The notes under the pieces were generated by a model. It saw nothing but the letters and a program-made list of their open reading frames with translations, had not been told where the DNA came from and did no database searches. Below, piece after piece: positions 1-9,226 of a stretch of 24,683 nucleotides of DNA. Position numbers and translations under genes: made by a program. Position 1 is the first letter of the stretch. The number at the start of each line of letters is the position of its first letter. The stretch is from the NCBI GenBank assembly GCA_015501595.1, contig JADNRX010000734.1, positions 1 to 24,683 of the forward strand. The letters are read 5' to 3'. The stretch comes from Hymenopellis radicata. Taxonomy: Eukaryota > Basidiomycota > Agaricomycetes > Agaricales > Physalacriaceae.

Positions 1-37
1 GTGTCTACCCGGGTGCATCTGCCACCCGCGCGGCAAA

Positions 38-185
38 TACTCGTGCCGCCAGACCCATACCCGCCACCCGCGAAAATACTTGCCACCCGCGGGTACTTGA
101 CCCGCGGGTCAAGTACTTGGCAAGTACTTGCCTAAATGACAAGTACTTGACAAGTACGGGTGGCCGAGTACTTGTAAAAGTACTC
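38..185. repeat. Left palindromic array (CAAGTACTTG / CCCGCGGG motifs)
   Basis: At least three near-perfect CAAGTACTTG copies lie at 111-150, plus a perfect 24-bp palindrome at 93-116 whose core is TTGACCCGCGGGTCAA. GGGTACTTG and ACAAGTACGGG variants extend the array. The same 10-mer recurs at 1279-1420, which argues for a shared protein-binding or element-end function. Confidence 0.75.
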
Positions 186-699
186 GTCAGATTCCGACTG
201 TAATTCGTGCCCGCCGCCGACCCCCGAGCAATTGCGCGGGGGCTAGCGACGTGCACGATGCACGCAGTCGATGCCCATCCTGTCGTATAGCAACAGGGAA
301 GGGATACAACATGTGTACATGAGGAAGATGATGTGGGAAGATTGTGGCGGCAGAACAAGAGAGCGCGGGGACGCAGGACGGAAACAGGTGATGGAGGCCG
401 TAGCAAGTTGGGGGGAATGTAAAAACCAAAAAGAAATACAGAGATGCGCACCGTTTTTGGGCTGAATGCGTCCACGACGCCCTCCAGCCTGCAAAGCCAG
501 CATAAGTCATCGCCGCTGCCGCCGTGGCCCGTCATCGTCCATCCATGCTGTCCGTGCGCTATCCCGTGCACGCTGTTCGCCGTCGCAGATGAAAGCCGTC
601 ATTGCTGTCGTCCTGAGCGTCGTCGGGAAATCTGGTGGCTAAGCGCGCGCCACAGTTCAACAGTATGGCACCCTCGTCCCGAGCGCTTGGCCTGCCCAC

Positions 700-962
700 G
701 TCTTGCGATAGCGTTGCTGCCTCGTATCGAGGGCTTACGCGGGTCGGATCCTCACAGCGAAGGCACCGTCGCGAAGACCAGTGCGCAAGACGCCCCGGAA
801 CGTATCAGCAGCTGGCGCGCAGCCCGAACCCGTGCCAGAATCCGGAGAAAACAGTCCAGTGTTGTCGCTGCCTCGCTTGTGAGGGCTTACGGCGCATGTG
901 TCCTCGTCGAATTGGTGTCGTCACGAAGACGAACACCAGAATGCGCCCCGGAACGTATCCGA
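700..962 (+). repeat. Two imperfect direct repeats with about 152-bp period
   Basis: Two blocks in the same order recur about 152 bp apart. GAGGGCTTACG is at 729-739 and 881-891. GCCCCGGAACGTATC is at 792-806 and 945-959. GCTGCCTCG sits just upstream of the first block in both copies. The period is near but not a multiple of three, so repeated coding is unlikely. It lies inside the putative transposon. Confidence 0.65.
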
Positions 963-1034
963 GGGCGCAGCGGCCGGCGCGAAGCCAAACCGCAGGGGAA
1001 AAGCAAAGCAAAACGAAGATTGAAGGTTGTATAA

Positions 1035-1056
1035 GTCCCAGAAAAAGTTCTGGGAC
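1035..1056. other. Perfect 9-bp stem-loop
   Basis: GTCCCAGAA (1035-1043) pairs with TTCTGGGAC (1048-1056) across a 4-base loop. It has no T-tract of a bacterial terminator, and no gene end is nearby. It is probably a structural part of the repeat element. A second palindrome, CCGGCAATTGCCGG, lies at 1132-1145. Confidence 0.5.
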
Positions 1057-1260
1057 CAACGAGCACGACGTTAACGTGGTGCTGTGGTGGGAAGAGGACA
1101 GAGATCGTCATCAGAGCTGGTCGATCGTTATCCGGCAATTGCCGGGACGTTCGGCCAGCTCGGCGATCACCAAAACTCTTCGGCAACATCGATTCTGGGC
1201 GACGTTGAGCTCGTTTGAGCTCAAATAAAATTCTATAAATTCTGTAAAATAAATATCTAC

Positions 1261-1440
1261 CTGTGGGCAAGTATTAGGCAAGTACTTGCCACAAATACTT
1301 GCCTCAGGAAAGCTGTACTTGTCACCTGCGGCACCACCCGTGGGAAACAAGTACTTGCCATCCGGGTGCCGGGTGCGGCACCACCCGGGTGATCGAATTA
1401 CTTGCAGATATCTGCAAGTACTTACCACTCGTGCCTCCCT
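1261..1440. repeat. Right palindromic array
   Basis: CAAGTACTTG copies lie near 1280 and 1350. A 20-bp perfect palindrome occupies 1400-1419 (ACTTGCAGAT and its reverse complement). A CACCCGGGTG palindrome lies near 1382-1391. The array mirrors the motifs of the 38-185 array. Confidence 0.72.
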
Positions 1441-1649
1441 CTAGAGATCGATGGGCTCCGTGTCAACGCGCGTCACAAGGCCTCGGTGTCAATTTACGTT
1501 CGCGGGTCCGTCAGCTTACCTGCCCGGACGAGCGTTTTCAAACTTAGTTTAACATTAAAGACAGGTAGCAATATGTGTACAAGAACTATGTAGGAAAGTT
1601 GTACGAAGAGGACGTGGATGAATTACGTGAATGAGGAGCATGAAACGAA

Positions 1650-1701
1650 GACGAGGACGATAGACGAGGACGATAGACGAGGACGATAGACGAGGACGAT
1701 A
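1650..1701. repeat. 13-bp minisatellite, four perfect copies
   Basis: GACGAGGACGATA repeats head to tail at 1650-1662, 1663-1675, 1676-1688 and 1689-1701, followed by a decayed fifth start (GACGCGG). It lies between the palindromic element and the 3' end of the glucosidase fragment, in sequence with no supported gene (1441-1874). Confidence 0.9.
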
Positions 1702-1874
1702 GACGCGGCCGAGAAACACTGTATCTAGAACTCATCGTCGAACGCCAACGTGGTAATCTTCCAAACCTGCTCCGCTTGCAGCACGATGGAGATTAAGCGA
1801 TGATATCGTCCGGGTAAGCGGCGACGGCCCATATTCATCCTCACTGTATAGCGTGCTGGCGGCGCGTCCTCAGC

Positions 1875-2722
1875 TCAAGCCGTCCCTTCCCGAGACACAC
1901 CGACACCCAACACAACCACCTTCTCCACCCTCACCCCGCGCTCCTCCAGCTCCTTCTCATGCGCACCTCCACTAGAGGTCCCCACTGCGGTACTGCCCAG
2001 CTTCAAACCCTTCTTGCCATGCTTCTCAGCAGTCAACTGGCGCCAGACGTAATCGCCCTGCTCGTAGCTGTACGCTTCCCCGTCATCGAGGTAAAGCTCG
2101 CCGAGGCAGAGTAACCGCTCTGGTCAAGTGCAACGCGCAACGTGAACGGATCATAGGCCATGAGAGGTGCCGATCGTCTCGGGCACTCACGCAGTGGAAG
2201 GATGGTACCACCGCGAATGTAGATCGGGATCGTCGACAATTCAACGGGGATGGTAAACGTCTTTCCCTTCGACGACCCGTGATACGGCTGGTTCGTGAAG
2301 TAGTCGTAGTAGACTTGGTCCTCGACGAGGTAGACCGTCGTCTCCGTAACATCCTTCCGCGTGACTGGCAGGAGCGTCGAGCCCACGTAGAACTGATCGT
2401 CCATTGCAAATCCGGGAGTATCTTTGGGGAACATAGCATATTGAGGTCTAATGAGACGAGTCAGCCTTTGAAGAGATTGAAGAGATTGAGTAGGTGTCAG
2501 CATACCTCAGGATAGGCATTCCAGTCCTTGAAGCCTCCCAGAAAGTCGTATACCACAACGGCGTCATCGTATATCTCAGGCGCAGAATGTCTTTAATCAT
2601 ACCCTTGTACGGCTCGTCCAACAAGTACGGCTCATGCCTCTTCGTGTCAAGGTGTGCATGTGCCCTGAAGAAGGGGTTGAACGCGCCGAGCTGATACCAC
2701 GCACGAGCATATCGGGTTGACA
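1875..2722 (-). pseudogene. Glucosidase II alpha subunit (GH31), C-terminal fragment
   Basis: This is the 3' part of an ER glucosidase II catalytic subunit, which trims glucose from N-glycans. Reading down the minus strand one sees DMLVR, WYQLGAFNPFFR, HAHLDTKR, EPYLLDEPYKGMIKDILRLR, an intron (2448-2505, 58 bp) splitting GMPILR from PQYAMFPKDTPGF, then IPIYIRGGTILPL and LYLDDGEAYSYEQGDY, ending GVSREGTA-stop at 1875-1877. The N-terminal half, including the catalytic WxDMNE region, is absent. Two frame breaks are visible. One base is missing in the Trp codon before YQLGAF (about 2700), and one near SAS/GELYLDD (about 2107). The stop also comes earlier than in family members. Its 5' edge is fused directly to an EST1-like exon. 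As written it cannot encode an active enzyme. Confidence 0.9.
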
Positions 2723-3290
2723 CCAATCTTCCGGAAGAGGAGGAGCACATGCTTGAGTAATCATATCCCACCGTTTGACGTCCGCAGGTAGAACCGAGTC
2801 CAGCCGTTCAGTTTTCAGAATAGTGCGAGGAACAATAGAAAAGAATTTGGTAAGATCATCCCAAGGTATCGTCCGCTCCAGGACTTGCTTTGCACCGGCA
2901 TGTTTGAGAATGTTTGAAAGGAAGGTGAGAATGACGGTGAGATAAGGATTGATGGTAGAGCCGGCGTAGGGAGATGATTTTCGGGTTGGGTGGCGAAGGA
3001 CGTATGACAGCATTGCAAATGTCAGCTGCAGAGCCAGAGTCAATCCCATCGGTAGATCTGGTGAGTCCGTGTCCATTTGGGTCAGTACAGGCGAACCACT
3101 GGCACTGGGGTCGTCAACGTCCATTCGGCGACGCGAGATCCTTTTCACCTGCAGCCGGTAGTTGTCGAGAGCGGGCCTTGAGCCGTACTGGAAGTCATTG
3201 TCAGCGAACCGTCTCAAAGCAGAAAAAAGTAGACATACAGTTGCGATCCAGACTAAGGAGGATAACTTTGACGGGATTTGCGATTGTCAT
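2720..3290 (-). pseudogene. EST1/SMG-type DNA/RNA-binding domain protein, internal fragment
   Basis: The minus strand encodes STINPYLTVILTFLSNILKH, VLERTIPWDDLTKFF and CAPPLPEDWC. I recognise these from the Est1-type DNA/RNA-binding domain of fungal telomerase-associated or nonsense-decay proteins. An upstream exon (NPVKVILLSLDRN, about 3235-3285) is followed by a plausible GTATGT...TTCCAG intron, then LRLKARSRQ. Frame changes occur between LKARS and the LALQLTFAMLSYVLRHPTRK segment. After CAPPLPEDWC, where the family continues with an RGMEW-like stretch, the sequence switches within one exon to glucosidase II. The gene therefore lacks its 3' end. The family assignment rests on remembered motif resemblance. 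Confidence 0.72.
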
Positions 3291-3911
3291 CGAGTTACTC
3301 TGCAAGAAAGCACTGCGGTCAACCCAATGCTCCTCATGCCCAGATGGCGGTCTTCAAGATCAGATAGTCCGTATTCCTCTCCGGGTTGCCCGAGGAGAAG
3401 TCGACCTCTTCGGTTCGTACGAACTGCTGCAGGCGACGAGTTCGTGAGTTTGTGGTCGCGAGACGTGGCCTCACTGGCCAGGCATTCAGGGCAAGAGATT
3501 TGAGCTAACGTGATATTAGAAAGTATGTCAGGGATACCAGAGAGAAGAGTGACATACGGGGAAAATATCGCACGGGTGGGAAGGATCCATAGCCTGGGTG
3601 AAATGCGGGTGACGAAGTCGGCCCAGCGACGACGTCAGCGTTGACGAGAATGGGCGTGTTCTGATAGTCAAGGCGACGTAGGCCGTGCAGAGCCCGACAG
3701 CCTTCGAGTCATCACATCCATATGGTGTTCACAAGGCGCCGTCCCGACGCCGGAATAGAAAGTCCGCTTTGTGCTCCCACCAGGAGAAACAACGCAAAGA
3801 CGATCGGTCACCGCCTCGATGAACGCCCGTCAGCACGAACACCGAATGCTTCGAGAAGGGTTGCGCGAGAGATTCCGCCAATACGGGTAACTAGCTAGCG
3901 CTTAGTACCGC
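3290..3911 (-). other. Coding-like remnants, family not recognised
   Basis: No complete gene is seen. On the minus strand NTPILVNADVVAGPTSSPAF and HPGYGSFPPVRYFP (about 3555-3655) read openly. A good GTATGTCACTC...ACGTTAG intron follows (about 3508-3557), then stretches such as SGNPERNTDYLILKTAIW (about 3350-3410). These may be 5' exons of the EST1-like gene or leftovers of another gene joined by deletion. Frame changes prevent a decision. 3700-3911 shows nothing recognisable. Confidence 0.35.

Positions 3912-3918
<7 letters not shown>
3899..3918. repeat. 10-bp tandem duplication over the SAHH stop codon
   Basis: CGCTTAGTAC occurs twice in tandem (3899-3908 and 3909-3918). On the minus strand this duplicates the terminal G-TAC-TAA of the SAH hydrolase last exon. 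Confidence 0.8.
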
Positions 3919-4560
<642 letters not shown>

Positions 4561-5400
4561 TTTTGCGCTGTCCAGGTTTCAAACCGTCTGGAATAGATTG
4601 AATCTTGTCCGCCATCGAGAACAGAATGAGCTCCTTGTTAATGAAGTCGTCGTACGTAATCTCTTCCAGACGATGGTCCAAATAAGTTCCCGGCTGAATC
4701 GCCAACTTAGCGAGATACTACGATGAACGGCAAATGATTTACCTTGAATTGACGCAGCCACTCCTTCCGGTCGTCGGCTTTCTTCTTGCTGAACGCCATG
4801 TCGATTAAGCTACGCTCTTCATTCTGCATTTCAGCAAACGGAATGACATGCTTCGACATATGTTTGAAATACTCTCGAGCATCGGAGTCCTTGCTAGTTC
4901 CCAGACCCTATTCACGATGAGCGAAGACGACTTGAAAGTAAGGTGAATAACATGCTTTGTAGTACTTCGCAGTCCATTTGCTAGCGTCGGGCGTATCCTC
5001 GATCCATTGCTCATATTCGGGGATTGTGAAGAAGTCCTTGCGAGAAGTACCTCGAGTGATCTGTTATTAAGAGAATCAGGCAATGTAAAGCTCAGGAAAT
5101 GGTCAGATTTCTCACCTTAACGATGGGCGTCACGAGTGTTTAGCCTCGCGGACGTTTAACACCTTTCCACGCAGAGGGAAAACACCGAAATTGTTTCGCT
5201 CGACATCCAAACCAGCAACGGCAAGGGCCTTGGCGGAGTCTCCTTCCGTGAGGATGAGCGTACCGTCCTTCGCGTTCTTGGTTCCTGCATTGTCGGCGTC
5301 AGAAAGTTTGGGAAGCCCGTGAGCCTAGAATGCGGATAAGAAACGTAGATATGAGAAACAGTCAATTAATTACCGATTTCGCTCGTGTCAACTAGAAAGA
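4561..5400 (-). pseudogene. DNA topoisomerase II, central fragment with TOPRIM deletion
   Basis: The minus strand encodes parts of the ATP-dependent type IIA topoisomerase: AHGLPKLSDADNAGTKN, then TLILTEGDSAKALAVAGLDV (EGDSAK motif of the TOPRIM domain), GVFPLRGKVLNVREAKH, TPIVK, DFFTIPEYEQWIEDTPDASK, KYYK-GLGTSKDSDAREYFKH, DMAFSKKKADDRKEWLRQFK, PGTYLDHRLEEITYDDFINK and DGLKPGQRK. Family-conserved introns are still present, one with a GC donor (4908-4955, 48 bp). Between REAKH and TPIVK about 70 residues including the metal-binding DxD region are gone. SIP-DGLKPG lacks three residues found between SIP and DGL in the family. The ATPase N-terminus and the whole breakage-reunion C-terminal half with the catalytic Tyr are absent. 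It retains introns, so it is not a retrocopy. Confidence 0.92.
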
Positions 5401-6246
5401 AATGAGATGTCGACGCTGATGGCGGACGAAGGAACGTACGTCGAAAGCGAACGCCAGATTGATGGCTAAGTCAACGCCTCCAGCAACGGCTTCTCCGGGC
5501 TGTAGATACAGGAGCCAAGATTCTGACGGGGAAACATACAGCTCCGGGGTTCTAGAGAGGCTGGAAGGGAAGTAGACGACCAAAATGGGCCAGTAGGGCA
5601 GATCGAATACTTCTACGGCGGGGACGGGGTGTTCGGGATATAATATCGGTGATCTTAGGCGAGACGGACCGCCCGAATGGAGGACGTGGATTGGGGAGAG
5701 AGCAATAGGGCGGACCCTGCGGTCTGAGAACGTGGCACGGATGACATTCTCTATAGGATTGTGGTGCTCGTCGCATACGCGACGAGTTTCGGCGTTTCCT
5801 GTTAGTGGACGGTATCTGCGGGCACAAGGGAGTCAGTGGGTCGTTCTCGTTCGCGGGGACGCAACAGCGTGGCGTACCGTTTGCCTAAGCAAAATCAACT
5901 GGGCCACGTTGGCAGTCGGTCCACTCCCTGGGAAAGGGTTACCTGGATGCAGACATAAGTAAACGAGATGCGCCCAGTGGATAAGAAAGCTCACGAACTG
6001 GCCAACACGACCGTCCTCCACGACTGCGAGCTCGAGTTGGATATCCAACGCTTCGGCTTCGTCGAGGAACGTCCAGAGCTTCGTCACTTTGCCCACCGCA
6101 ACAGGCACTTTCATCGGCAAAGAAAAAAAACGACGACGATCACCGCAGGTTGCACCGGCCCATGGTGGGCGAGCGAGACCGCGACAAGAGCGACGAGATG
6201 GTGGAGGAAAACGTCTCGTCCCGGGGTCTTCGAGTTTCAGGGGCAA
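5401..6246 (-). CDS. Unrecognised coding stretch, possible intron-containing gene
   Basis: From about 6246 down to 5870 the minus strand is open (starts MPLKLEDPGT, or at an internal MKVPVAVGKV) and reads WTFLDEAEALDIQLELAVVE and GRVGQFVSFLIHWAHLVYLC. A textbook-like intron then appears (GTACGCC...CTGAC...CCGCAG, about 5817-5878). After it two frames stay open. The more protein-like one continues RVCDEHHNPIENVIRATFSD, YPEHPVPAVEVFDLPYWPIL and PELYVSPSESWLLYLQPGEA. Frame agreement across the intron is imperfect. I do not recognise the family. It lies upstream of the topoisomerase II fragment on the same strand and may be a separate gene or another truncated one. Confidence 0.4.
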
Positions 6247-7230
6247 GGTGAGCGAGGATAGGATGGTGGTGGAAGGAGAGGCAGTGATCAGAGCGACGCC
6301 TGATTATGATCGGGCCATTATTGATCTGGCCCGATCTCATCTCTCAGGCTCTCTCACTGACCACGACGACTCCGCATGGTTCCCGTCCCTCATTCTATGG
6401 CTCTCTTGGTTTCGGATCGCTGGCATTGGCTGCCGCCGCTGGACGACGTGTAAGCCCACTTGGGGTGGCAGTACCACACCCATTTGGAGGGCTATGGCTA
6501 TTGGACGCGACACCAAGCAGCTCGCAGCTGGGCTGGCGGGATTTTTGTGCGCGGATTGTGGATGGAGAGCGCCACAGGTACGTACTGGATTTTACTTTGA
6601 CCACCATCACGCCTGACATCCAAGTTAGGCGTAACTGCGGCATCCCCTCATCTCCCGCGCCAGCGTCACCAAACCCCTTAAGGATTCCGGACGCGTAACC
6701 GCGATTCCCGACGCGTAACGCAGGGCAAGCGCAAGCGTCCTGTGGAGCGTAGTGGCAACCTCGCCTCCGACAGGCTGCACATAAGTAAGAGTATGGTAAC
6801 GGAAACGTAGGCGAGAAGTAGAGTAGCAACTAGCCCAGCTATATAATATTTGAATAAGAAATAACGATTCAAAGAGCCAAGAGAGGACAGAGTGGGCGCC
6901 TAGGCCAAGGTGTCGGAGACGCGTCAAGGCGGACCACGGACGCACCCCAGCAGCCATGAGCAGGAGGATTCGGCGGAGAGATAGAGAGAGCACCACGCGC
7001 GCTGTTGGAAGCTCAGTAGAGACTGAACCCCGCTCACCCCAAACTTAAGGGATGACAGGCAATGGTGGGAATAAGGAAACAGAAGAGAGCAGACGCGTCC
7101 TGTATTTATACGCCGCCATACAAACAAGACCTTACATTAAACAAGGACGCGTCGGAAGATCACATGATAGATGTCACGCGATTCAAAAACCTTCCCGACT
7201 ATTTCCGACTACCACCTTCCGACCACCACC
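6247..7230. other. Stretch without a supported gene
   Basis: Open frames on both strands here overlap each other and show no recognisable domain. The one structured part is the GACGCGTAAC repeat pair at 6683-6721. 6770-6900 is AT-richer and could hold promoter sequence, but I cannot assign it. Confidence 0.4.
6683..6721. repeat. Direct repeat of a GATTCCSGACGCGTAAC(C)GC unit
   Basis: GATTCCGGACGCGTAACCGC (6683-6702) is followed immediately by GATTCCCGACGCGTAACGC (6703-6721). A GCGTAACTGCGG variant lies near 6632. The GCGTAACG core recurs inside the 23883-24143 element, suggesting a related element remnant. Confidence 0.55.
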
Positions 7231-8092
7231 ATGCCCGAGCTCAAAGGCGCCCGGCCTATACCGCTACAGGACATCGTCGTTTTCAAAACCGCAATTATCA
7301 TGGAAGGCGATGACGATGAGGAATCCGGCATCGTGCCAGATTGCACCGCTGTCTGGGCTCGACATATCAACGGACGTGTTTGGTATAATGTCGAGCCTCG
7401 TTTGACGCACGGGGACCATTTCGAGTGGTTTTCCATGGTACGTGGTCAAAACAACTATCTTGATGACTGGACTAATCATACCATAGTTTCGTCAAGACCC
7501 ACCGGTACCTGTTCCGTCCTTTTTCCTATCAACATCATTGACCCGGACACATCAAGGATGGTGCCACAACAGTCGCGCGCGACGATCTATACCGACGGGT
7601 TCATGCCGTGATGACTGCCGATGAGTGCTTCCAGGACTGGGATGGAGAGGGGTTTGAGGAGGCCCGCGACGCGTGCGAGTCTTGTTATTTACTGTACACT
7701 TTAATTCAATTCGTCGGTCACGGGTCACAGAGGATCCGAAATCGACGAAAAGTCACAAGGGTCACAGCGAAAATTGAGAAAAAGTCCCCGGCGGGGCCCC
7801 CGCCAGCCTCCCGCCGCAGCTCCGCCGCGGCGGCAATTACCATATATGGTAAGTCGACGAAACGAAAATTTCGTCAGAGCGGTCACAGGTCACATGGACC
7901 GACGAATTGATTGAAAGTCTACAGTAGGGGAATATGAAGTAGTCTGGGACGAGGAAACAGACAGCGAAGTAGACGGTAGTGATGATTAGATGGTAGAGGA
8001 TGGTTCGCTAGTTTTCAAAGGATTGTTGGAGTTGCCGCCACGTTGGTATTGTCAGAGGCAGAGTATGTTATACCGAAGTCGGATGAATAACG
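7231..8092 (+). pseudogene. Broken hypothetical gene next to a MITE
   Basis: The start at 7231 (ACCACCATG context) gives MPELKGARPIPLQDIVVFKT, an acidic patch EGDDDEES, then CTAVWARHINGRVWYNVEPR and HFEWFSM. A 49-bp intron (7438-7486, GTACGT...CATAG) follows. After it the most protein-like frame reads VKTHRYLFRPFSYQHH, a stop, then HIKDGATTVARDDLYRRVHA and ECFQDWDGEGFEEARDACES, so a frame or stop lesion is present. The MITE at 7706-7910 comes next. Beyond it YEVVWDEETDSEVDGSDD, a stop, and MVEDGSLVFKGLLELPPRW remain readable and may be the same gene. No family is recognised. Confidence 0.45.
7706..7910. mobile_element. MITE, 205 bp with 14-bp perfect terminal inverted repeats
   Basis: TCAATTCGTCGGTC at 7706-7719 is the exact inverse of 7897-7910. 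Inside each end lie GGTCACA-type motifs. The centre is GC-rich and self-complementary (GGCGGGGCCCCCGCC near 7791-7805 and CCGCCGCGGCGG near 7821-7834), with a CGAAAATTTCG palindrome near 7863-7873. There is no coding capacity. Flanks (TTTAAT before, TTGAAA after) give no clear target-site duplication. Confidence 0.8.
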
Positions 8093-9126
8093 CTACGTAT
8101 TTACCAAAGTGGCCAAAGCAGCTGCTACGTCTGTATCTAAGTAAGTACGCAGACGAACATAACTCCAGCCTAATGCCACCCAACCAATACCTTCATGAAT
8201 CAACACCTCTGGCGCCTGACTAAATGCGTAGAGAGCCTTAAATTGAGGCATTACCTTCATTCCTGCCAGACCATAGCTGTTTTGAATGACCTGAATAGCA
8301 GCCACGGTGCGCTGCATGAGAGACTTGTTGTTACGGTACGTTCCGGAGGCCCTTCCGCTCCAATTCATGATATCGGTAACGGTAATCGTAAAGGAGGGAT
8401 CAGAGGTTCCTTCACTATACACCTCTGCATACGCAGTACTAGGTGAGTTGATATTCAAAGCAAAGGCTTGACAGACATCCAAGACGACGCGGTGTTGGAG
8501 AAAGAGGCGGTAAGCTGCGCCCAGCGATACACCACCGATGGAGTAGTCGGAGTTTCGGACGATATCGACCCAGGCTGCTTGTGTTGAGAACTGTGTCCTC
8601 AGATACGTATCCAAGGGACTAGAAAGTGGTGGAACCATTGTAGCATTTCCGATGTCCGATGGATGAGGGGTAGTAGGATCGATTTCCAGTGGACGAGGAG
8701 TACTCGCATCGACTTCAGGGATGAGGAACGTATCTGAATCACAGTTTTCTAGAACTGCTTTAGCATGCTGAGTATAACGCTAGTAGTACATACCTGGCAG
8801 AATAAAATCATCGATATCATCGACGCCACCAAATGTCTGATGTACAAAGCAAAGCAGCCACTCAGGTGCCGCTATGATCTCCATGTGTTCCTGCTGCTCT
8901 TCCCACTGCTCCTCCTTTATATCATCAATATGCTCCTCTGCCACTGCAATCGTAGCCTGAGAGGAGTCTCGGACGAGAACGTTTGCCAGAAATGCATCAG
9001 CCTCCTCGTCGCTGACGTTATGCTTATCCAAATCGGAAAATTCTTCCTCTAGTTCTATCATGGTATAACTTAGTACTTTCAAAATAGATCGAGCATGGAT
9101 TTACCCATTGGAGTGTTGGCGTTCAT
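8093..9126 (-). CDS. Hypothetical three-exon protein, 314 aa, acidic N-terminus
   Basis: The start codon is at 9124-9126 (MNANTPM), then intron 9055-9104 (50 bp), exon 8794-9054, intron 8755-8793 (39 bp, GTATGT...AAGCAG) and a last exon to the TAG at 8093-8095. The three exons total 945 nt in frame. The N-terminal part is strongly acidic (ELEEEFSDLDKHNVSDEEAD, then HIDDIKEEQWEEQQEHMEII). A linker has repeated Asp-Thr-Pro elements (STPRPLEIDPTTPHPSDIG). The C-terminal half is hydrophobic or globular (SIGGVSLGAAYRLFLQHRVV, VLIHEGIGWVALGWSY). No family is recognised. The stop is about 100 bp downstream of its neighbour's 3' end on the same strand, and the two may have travelled together. Confidence 0.65.
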
Positions 9127-9226
9127 GAGGGCGAAAGGCAAGTTACCGAATGATTATTAAGTACGTAATTCTAAGTACGTGTTGACATGCAGTGTAATGT
9201 AGGGTAGGTGGTACTCTAAGTTGAAT

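Larger units (their letters stand above)
1..1440. mobile_element. Putative non-autonomous DNA transposon, left edge outside or at window start
   Basis: Two clusters of short palindromes, roughly 38-185 and 1261-1440, bracket about 1.1 kb with no recognisable gene. Both clusters carry repeated CAAGTACTTG-type 10-mers, ACCCGCGGGT or CACCCGGGTG palindromes and AT-rich edges (1216-1256). Dense subterminal palindromic motifs of this kind are typical of hAT-like elements, so I infer a non-autonomous element. I see no transposase. Open frames inside (for example 444-1034 and 635-1228 on the plus strand) overlap each other and match nothing I know, so I do not call them genes. The true ends and any target-site duplication cannot be fixed, because the left end may lie beyond position 1. 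Confidence 0.45.

Noticed and set aside
1035..1056. Hairpin as a transcription terminator
   Set aside because: There is no gene end or T-tract nearby, and intrinsic terminators of this type are not expected in a fungus.
444..1228. Overlapping plus-strand open frames of 196 and 197 codons
   Set aside because: They overlap in different frames, have no recognisable domain, and lie in a repeat-bearing GC-rich region; more likely non-coding transposon interior.
2974..3503. Plus-strand open frames over the EST1-like region
   Set aside because: They are shadows of the minus-strand coding sequence and match nothing.
5968..6616. Plus-strand open frames of 97-175 codons
   Set aside because: They lie opposite a more protein-like minus-strand frame or in low-information sequence; no motif.
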